Shown piece after piece: positions 59,494 through 64,000 of a stretch of 64,000 nt of DNA. Under the pieces are notes generated by a model, which saw nothing but the letters and a program-made list of their open reading frames with translations, was not told the DNA's origin and ran no database searches. The first letter of the stretch is position 1. Every line of letters starts with the position of its first letter. Source of the DNA: Paracandidimonas soli (GTDB taxonomy: Bacteria; Pseudomonadota; Gammaproteobacteria; Burkholderiales; Burkholderiaceae_B). Both the position numbers and the translations under genes were made by a program. The stretch lies in NCBI RefSeq assembly GCF_004342005.1, contig NZ_SMBX01000006.1, forward strand, positions 158,995 to 222,994, written 5' to 3'.

Positions 59494-60225
59494 ATGATCC
59501 TTGAGGACGTACAAAAGCTAGTTCCAGGCAATCTGGTCACACTCTACGAGATCGACTGTACGGGCATTGGCGGCGATATCGAGCGGTATCACAACCACAA
59601 CGACGGTGAGATCGTCTGGCAAGGCAACGTCTACTACCCGTGGGCGATTGAGGCAAAGGATTTCGAGCGCACAGGCGATGGCCAGCAGCCCAACCCGACG
59701 ATCACTGTCAGCAACATTGGTACCGACGATGAAGGCGAGCCAATTACCGGCGTGGTGACGGCGCTGTGCCTGGCGCTGGATGATCTGCGCGGAGCGACAC
59801 TGATCCGGCGCCGGACATTTGCGAAGTACCTGGATGCGGTTAATTTTCCTGATGGGAATCCGGGCGCGAACCCGAACGAGCACCTGCCCGATGAGCGTTG
59901 GATCATCAGCCAGAAGCAGGCGGAGACGCCGGAGTTGGTGACGTTTGTGCTGTCGTCGCCGCTGCAGTTCGATGGCGTCCAGCTTCCGCGCCGCCAGGTT
60001 ATGGCCGGCATGTGCTCCTGGCTGACGATGGCCGGGCCTGAGGGCGGATATAGGGGCGCTTGGTGTGGTTATACGGGATCGGCAATGTTTGACCGAGACG
60101 GCAACCCTGTGACGGATCCGAGCCAGGATAAATGTGGCGGTCGGGTATCCGACTGCAAAAAGCGGTTTGGAGAGTGGCAACCGCTGAGTTTTGGTGGCTT
60201 CCCGAGCGCGGACAGGGTGAGGTGA
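59494..60225 (+). CDS. minor tail protein, lambda L-like, with Fe-S cysteines
   Basis: This 243-residue protein (DVQKLVPGNLVTLYEIDCTG; RYHNHNDGEIVWQGNVYYPW) has C-terminal four cysteines C174, C191, C214 and C221 (AGMCSWL, AWCGY, DKCGG, SDCKK). That spacing is like the lambda gpL residues that bind a [4Fe-4S] cluster. It helps assemble the tail tip. ATG 59494 follows GAGG. The stop overlaps K. Confidence 0.92.
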   Translation: MILEDVQKLVPGNLVTLYEIDCTGIGGDIERYHNHNDGEIVWQGNVYYPWAIEAKDFERTGDGQQPNPTITVSNIGTDDEGEPITGVVTALCLALDDLRGATLIRRRTFAKYLDAVNFPDGNPGANPNEHLPDERWIISQKQAETPELVTFVLSSPLQFDGVQLPRRQVMAGMCSWLTMAGPEGGYRGAWCGYTGSAMFDRDGNPVTDPSQDKCGGRVSDCKKRFGEWQPLSFGGFPSADRVR

Positions 60226-61007
60226 TGAGGCTATCAGCAAGCATCAAGCGGATCATCGAGCGTCATGCCCTGGCGGACTATCCCCGCGAAGCCTGTGGCC
60301 TGATCGTTGCCTCCGGCGACAAGCAGCAGTATGTGCCGTGCCGCAATGTGGCAAGCCACGGCCAGGACTTCCGCCTGCCGGCGGAGGATTATGCGGCCGC
60401 CGAGGACCAGGGCCAGGTGCTGGCCGTCGTGCATTCTCACGTAGACCGCGACCCGATGCCGACGGAAGTCGATCTGGTGTCCTGCGAGGCAACTGGTATG
60501 CCCTGGCACATCGTGTCAGTAGGGCGGCACGCCGGGGACGACATGCCTATTGTGCGCGACTGGCATTCGTTTGCACCGTCCGGATACGTGGCGCCCCTGG
60601 TGGGCCGAACGTTCCACCATGGCAGCCTTGACTGCTACGGGCTGATTCGGGATTTCTTTACCCGAGAAATCAGCATCGAGATTCCAGATTTCGACCGGCC
60701 GGACGACTGGTGGATGAAACCGGAGCACGGCGAGCTATACCTTGAAAACTTCGAGGCCGCAGGATTCGTGCGCGTTGATGACGGCCCGCGTTACGGGGAT
60801 GTGGTCCTGATGCAATACCGCAGCGACCGAACAAACCACGGCGGCGTCTACCTGGGTGATGCCGAACTGAAAACGCAGCCCGGCCTGCATCCGGTGCCTG
60901 GCGCCATGCTGCATCACGCGATGCCCCGGCTATCGGAGCGGGTGATGTATGCCGGGTACTGGCGGGACATCACCAGAATGATCGTGAGGCACAGAGACTT
61001 GCTATGA
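60225..61007 (+). CDS. tail tip assembly protein, lambda K-like (JAMM + NlpC/P60)
   Basis: This 260-residue protein has two domains. The N-terminal JAMM/Mov34-type (residues 1-130) has HSHVDRDPMPTEVD, with Thr where Ser is usual. The C-terminal NlpC/P60 hydrolase has its nucleophile in LDCYGLIRDFF (near residue 137) and His in NHGGVYLGD. It is used in tail assembly and possibly to cut peptidoglycan during DNA entry. Overlaps L and I by 1-4 bp. Confidence 0.92.
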   Translation: MRLSASIKRIIERHALADYPREACGLIVASGDKQQYVPCRNVASHGQDFRLPAEDYAAAEDQGQVLAVVHSHVDRDPMPTEVDLVSCEATGMPWHIVSVGRHAGDDMPIVRDWHSFAPSGYVAPLVGRTFHHGSLDCYGLIRDFFTREISIEIPDFDRPDDWWMKPEHGELYLENFEAAGFVRVDDGPRYGDVVLMQYRSDRTNHGGVYLGDAELKTQPGLHPVPGAMLHHAMPRLSERVMYAGYWRDITRMIVRHRDLL

Positions 61008-61666
61008 CTGATATTGCGCTGAATCAGCCCGCGGATGCGGGTTTTTTTTCGCCCGGAGAGAGGGTGCGAACGGTGCGTCTTTATGGTCGCCTGGGTGCGA
61101 CCTTTGGCCGAGTGCATCAGTTTGTCTGTAGCGATACGGCGGGCGCAATCCGGGCGCTCTGCGCCATGGTGCCTGGCTTTCAAAAGTTTTTGCTAGAGAG
61201 CAAGGATAAGGGGCTCGGATACACCGTATTCATCGGCCGAGAAAACATTGGCGAAGACATGCTGCAGACCCCGCCGGGCGACGAGGATATCCGCATTGCG
61301 CCTGTGATCCTCGGATCTGGTCGTGGCGGCTTTTTCCAGATTGTTCTGGGTGCTGCGCTGATTGGAGCCGCATTCCTGACCGGCGGCGCATCCTTGGCTG
61401 CTGGAAAGCTGGCGTTCTCTGGTCTCATGGGTCAAATGGCATTCGGCATGGGCGTAGCCATGGTGCTCGGTGGGGTATCCCAATTGCTCACTCGCCAGCC
61501 GCAAGGCATTACTGGCGTCGAGTCGCCCGATAACGGCGCCAGCTACAACTTCAACGGCCCGGTCAATGTGACCGCCCAGGGAAACCCGGTACCGGTCCTG
61601 TACGGCGAAATGATTGTCGGCTCGGTCACGGTGTCTGGCGATATGTATTCTGAGGATCAGCAATGA
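61004..61666 (+). CDS. tail assembly protein, lambda I-like
   Basis: The 220-residue protein has a ubiquitin-like N-terminal part (RTVRLYGRLGATFGRVHQFV) and a C-terminal hydrophobic hairpin (GAALIGAAFLTGGASLAAGK, MAFGMGVAMVLGGVSQLL), the usual features of lambda I. It helps J assembly and is not in the virion in lambda. It overlaps J by 4 bp. Confidence 0.9.
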   Translation: MTDIALNQPADAGFFSPGERVRTVRLYGRLGATFGRVHQFVCSDTAGAIRALCAMVPGFQKFLLESKDKGLGYTVFIGRENIGEDMLQTPPGDEDIRIAPVILGSGRGGFFQIVLGAALIGAAFLTGGASLAAGKLAFSGLMGQMAFGMGVAMVLGGVSQLLTRQPQGITGVESPDNGASYNFNGPVNVTAQGNPVPVLYGEMIVGSVTVSGDMYSEDQQ

Positions 61667-64000
61667 CGGTGGTTGTGGAAGATCGTCGCGGTGGCCTGCG
61701 CATCGTCGGTTCAGGCGGCGGCGGTAAGGGTGGTGGCGGAAGCGCTCGCACGCCCGTAGAGCATCCGGACAGCCTGCACAACACGTCCTATGCGGCCGTG
61801 CTGGACGTGATCGGCAACGGGGAAATGGCTGGGCCCGCGCATGGATCTGATGTGCTGCGCGACATCTACCTGAACGGCACGCCGATCCAGAATGCAGACG
61901 GGACCCTGAATTTCCGCAATGTGCAGGTTGAATACCGAGTCGGCACTCAGGATCAGGAACATATTCCGGGATTCCCGGCATCGGCAAACGTCACGTCTGT
62001 TGGCACTGAGGTAACGACGCTGCAGCCGTGGGTGCAGGCATTCAGCAATTCGGATTTGTCCGCGGTGCGCGTGAGCATCCATGCGCCGCGGCTGATAAAG
62101 GCGATTGAGTCTGGTGGGAATCTTGGTGATCGAGTCGGCCACAAGGTCGAGTACGCAATTGACCGATCTGTTGGCGGCGGCTCGTATGTCGAGGTCGTGC
62201 GCACCAGCCTGGACGGCAAGACCATCAACGGATACACGCGTACCCACCGAATCGAACTGCCGGCCGGCGCGTCTAGCTGGGCTGTGCGCGTGCGGCGCAT
62301 CACGCCGGATTCGACATCCAGCTCGGTCGAGGATGACATCTATGTGCAATCCTATGCCGAAGTCATTGATGGAAAGTTCCGCTACCCGATGACGGCGCTC
62401 GTTGGCATCAAGATCGATGCCGAGCAGTTCCAGTCGATCCCGACGCGGGCCTATCACTGGCGTGGGCAGATCATCCGCGTGCCGAGCAACTATGATCCGC
62501 AGACGCGCACCTATTCCGGCGTCTGGGACGGCACGTTTAAGCGAGCCTGGTCGAATAATCCCGCCTGGGTGTACTTCGATATCCTGACCAATAAACTGTA
62601 TGGGCTGGGCGAGCGCATCGACGCCAGCATGATCGACAGGTACGCGCTGTATCAGATCGGCGCGTACTGCGACCAGATGGTGCCGGATGGGCTGGGCGGT
62701 ACTGAGCCGCGCTTTGCCTGCAATGTGTACCTGCAATCTGCCGCCGACGCGCTGCGCGTGCTAAATGACCTGACAAGCGTATTCCGAGGCATGGCCTACT
62801 GGGCGAATGGGCAGGTCGTGGCTGTAGCAGACATGCCTGGCGATCCGGTGTACACGTACACCAACGGGAATGTCATTGATGGCCGCTTTGAATACACGGG
62901 CGCTGACCTGTCTACGCTCAAGACCGTGGCGCTTGTCAGTTGGAACGACCCCAGCGACTTCGGCCGCTCGAAGGTCGAGGTTGTCGAGGATGAAGACGGC
63001 ATCCGTCGCTACGGCATCCGAAAAACCGAGGTCGTGGCATTTGGCTGCTCGTCGCGCGGTCAGGCCCAACGCGTTGGCTTGTACCACCTGTACACATCAC
63101 GCATGGAGACGGGCGGTGTGGCGTTCTCCGTGGGCCTGGATGGCGTCATCCCGCAGCCCGGCAGCATTGTTAAGGTGGCTGATCGCAACCGGGCAGGGCG
63201 CCATATTGGCGGGCGTATCCGGCAGGCAACAGCCAGCACCGTCACCCTTGATCGCGATCACCCGATCAAAGTGGGCGATTCACTGACTGTCAACCTGCCT
63301 GACGGCACAGCGCAGTCGCGCCCTGTGTCCCTGGTGTCGGATCGTGTCGTGACGGTCAATCCGGCGTTTTCACAAGCGCCGGCCGTCGAAGCCGTATGGG
63401 CTGTGGATGCCGACGACCTGGTGACACAACATGTGCGCGTGATGTCCGTCAAGGAAAACGACGGCATCACGTTCACCATGTCCGGCGTCTTTCATCATCC
63501 GGGTAAACATGCCGCTATCGATTCGGGCGTGAGGCTCGATCCGTTGCCGGTGTCGGTTGTGCCTCCCAGGGTGCAGCGTGCGCCGACGAACGTCCAGATC
63601 AGCCAGCACCATACGTTCCATCAGGGAACGACGCGGCATTATGCGGAAATCTCATGGGATGCGCCCGAGCATGCCGTGATGTATGACGCGCAGTGGCGCC
63701 GAGACAATGGCGACTGGGTGCAGGCTCCCCGCACAGGCACGCGCCTGATCGAGATCCCGGACATCTACGCTGGCCTGTACGTCGTGCGTGTTCGGGCAAT
63801 CAACAGCCTGGATGTTCCGTCGCTATGGGCCTATTCGGATGCGACCGAGCTGGATGGGCTTATTGGGGAGCCACCAACCGTAACGGGGATTACGACGCAG
63901 TCAATTCCGTGGGGGATCATTGTCTCCTGGTCGTTTCCGACCGGCCCGAACATTGTCGAGCGCACGGAGATCAGGTACAGCACGACATCGAGTTTTGCTG
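61663..64000 (+). CDS. tail tip host-specificity protein, lambda J-like (partial)
   Basis: The frame is open from ATG 61663 to the window end (779 codons, no stop). The start has the Gly-rich J leader (GSGGGGKGGGGSARTPVEHP). The middle shows FWDGTFKRAWSNNPAWVYFD-like central tail-hub sequence and ends in fibronectin-type repeats (ISWDAPEHAVMYDAQWRRDN). It sits at the tip of the tail and contacts the receptor. Not linked to VRs in the window; any tail fibre genes would be further right. Confidence 0.93.
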   Translation, partial: MTVVVEDRRGGLRIVGSGGGGKGGGGSARTPVEHPDSLHNTSYAAVLDVIGNGEMAGPAHGSDVLRDIYLNGTPIQNADGTLNFRNVQVEYRVGTQDQEHIPGFPASANVTSVGTEVTTLQPWVQAFSNSDLSAVRVSIHAPRLIKAIESGGNLGDRVGHKVEYAIDRSVGGGSYVEVVRTSLDGKTINGYTRTHRIELPAGASSWAVRVRRITPDSTSSSVEDDIYVQSYAEVIDGKFRYPMTALVGIKIDAEQFQSIPTRAYHWRGQIIRVPSNYDPQTRTYSGVWDGTFKRAWSNNPAWVYFDILTNKLYGLGERIDASMIDRYALYQIGAYCDQMVPDGLGGTEPRFACNVYLQSAADALRVLNDLTSVFRGMAYWANGQVVAVADMPGDPVYTYTNGNVIDGRFEYTGADLSTLKTVALVSWNDPSDFGRSKVEVVEDEDGIRRYGIRKTEVVAFGCSSRGQAQRVGLYHLYTSRMETGGVAFSVGLDGVIPQPGSIVKVADRNRAGRHIGGRIRQATASTVTLDRDHPIKVGDSLTVNLPDGTAQSRPVSLVSDRVVTVNPAFSQAPAVEAVWAVDADDLVTQHVRVMSVKENDGITFTMSGVFHHPGKHAAIDSGVRLDPLPVSVVPPRVQRAPTNVQISQHHTFHQGTTRHYAEISWDAPEHAVMYDAQWRRDNGDWVQAPRTGTRLIEIPDIYAGLYVVRVRAINSLDVPSLWAYSDATELDGLIGEPPTVTGITTQSIPWGIIVSWSFPTGPNIVERTEIRYSTTSSFA

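Larger units (their letters stand above)
33825..64000. mobile_element. lambda-like siphoviral prophage (left end; right end outside window)
   Basis: The element starts at the tRNA-Ser 3' end with int and xis, followed by a leftward early operon, cI/cro switch, replication genes, Q-like gene, terminase, HK97-type head genes and lambda-type tail genes up to J, which is cut by the window edge. The attL core must lie in the tRNA 3' half, but attR is not in view so it cannot be delimited. No lysis module is seen between Q and terminase. The early operon carries a DGR. All structural frames look intact. Confidence 0.95.

Overview
The window is GC-rich bacterial DNA, most likely from Bordetella or a close Alcaligenaceae relative such as Achromobacter. 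The reasons are the trxB / ftsK-lolA-rarA-serS block, a Bug-type TctCBA transporter, FecIR-type iron signalling and the many MocR, GntR and LacI regulators. This is inference from gene content; no database search was possible.

Left part (1-33.8 kb) is chromosome. A MocR regulator faces a DMT exporter across a pair of 9-bp direct repeats (1816-1865). Then come a second DMT transporter, a methyltransferase and Mn-type superoxide dismutase. An iron-uptake set follows (fecI-like sigma, fecR-like anti-sigma, TonB receptor with STN domain, beta-propeller lipoprotein) with two Fur-like sites. A small catabolic set (DHDPS-like aldolase/dehydratase, FAD oxidase) is divided from its LacI regulator by a perfect 20-bp palindrome. 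After tauE, smr-trxB, ftsK-lolA-rarA-serS comes a GntR-controlled operon: CaiB CoA-transferase, crotonase, enolase-superfamily enzyme and the tctC-tctB-tctA tripartite tricarboxylate transporter. It starts from a near-consensus promoter.

Right part (33.8 kb to the end) is a lambda-like siphoviral prophage integrated at the 3' end of a tRNA-Ser(CGA) gene; its far end lies beyond the window. The order is int-xis-small genes-ParB-like-RT-TR-avd-variable protein 1-dNMP kinase-two small genes-variable protein 2 (all leftward) / PL-OL / cI / OR-PR / cro / cII-like / primase-helicase / repeat-rich putative origin / Q-like / HNH / terminase / HK97-type head genes / lambda-type tail genes (tube, G-GT frameshift pair, tape measure, M, L, K, I, J).

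The outstanding feature is a complete diversity-generating retroelement (DGR) in the leftward early operon: reverse transcriptase, Avd, one 104-bp template repeat (TR) and two variable repeats (VR) at the 3' ends of two paralogous DUF1566/C-type-lectin-like genes. Aligned by hand, all 22 TR-to-VR differences (10 in VR1, 12 in VR2) fall on adenines of the coding-strand TR, and none on the 72 other positions. The TR is full of AAC codons. A symmetric set of CI operators (GTAGC-N5-GCTAC type) covers both PL, which would transcribe the DGR, and PR. The DGR and its targets should therefore be silent in the lysogen and switched on with induction.
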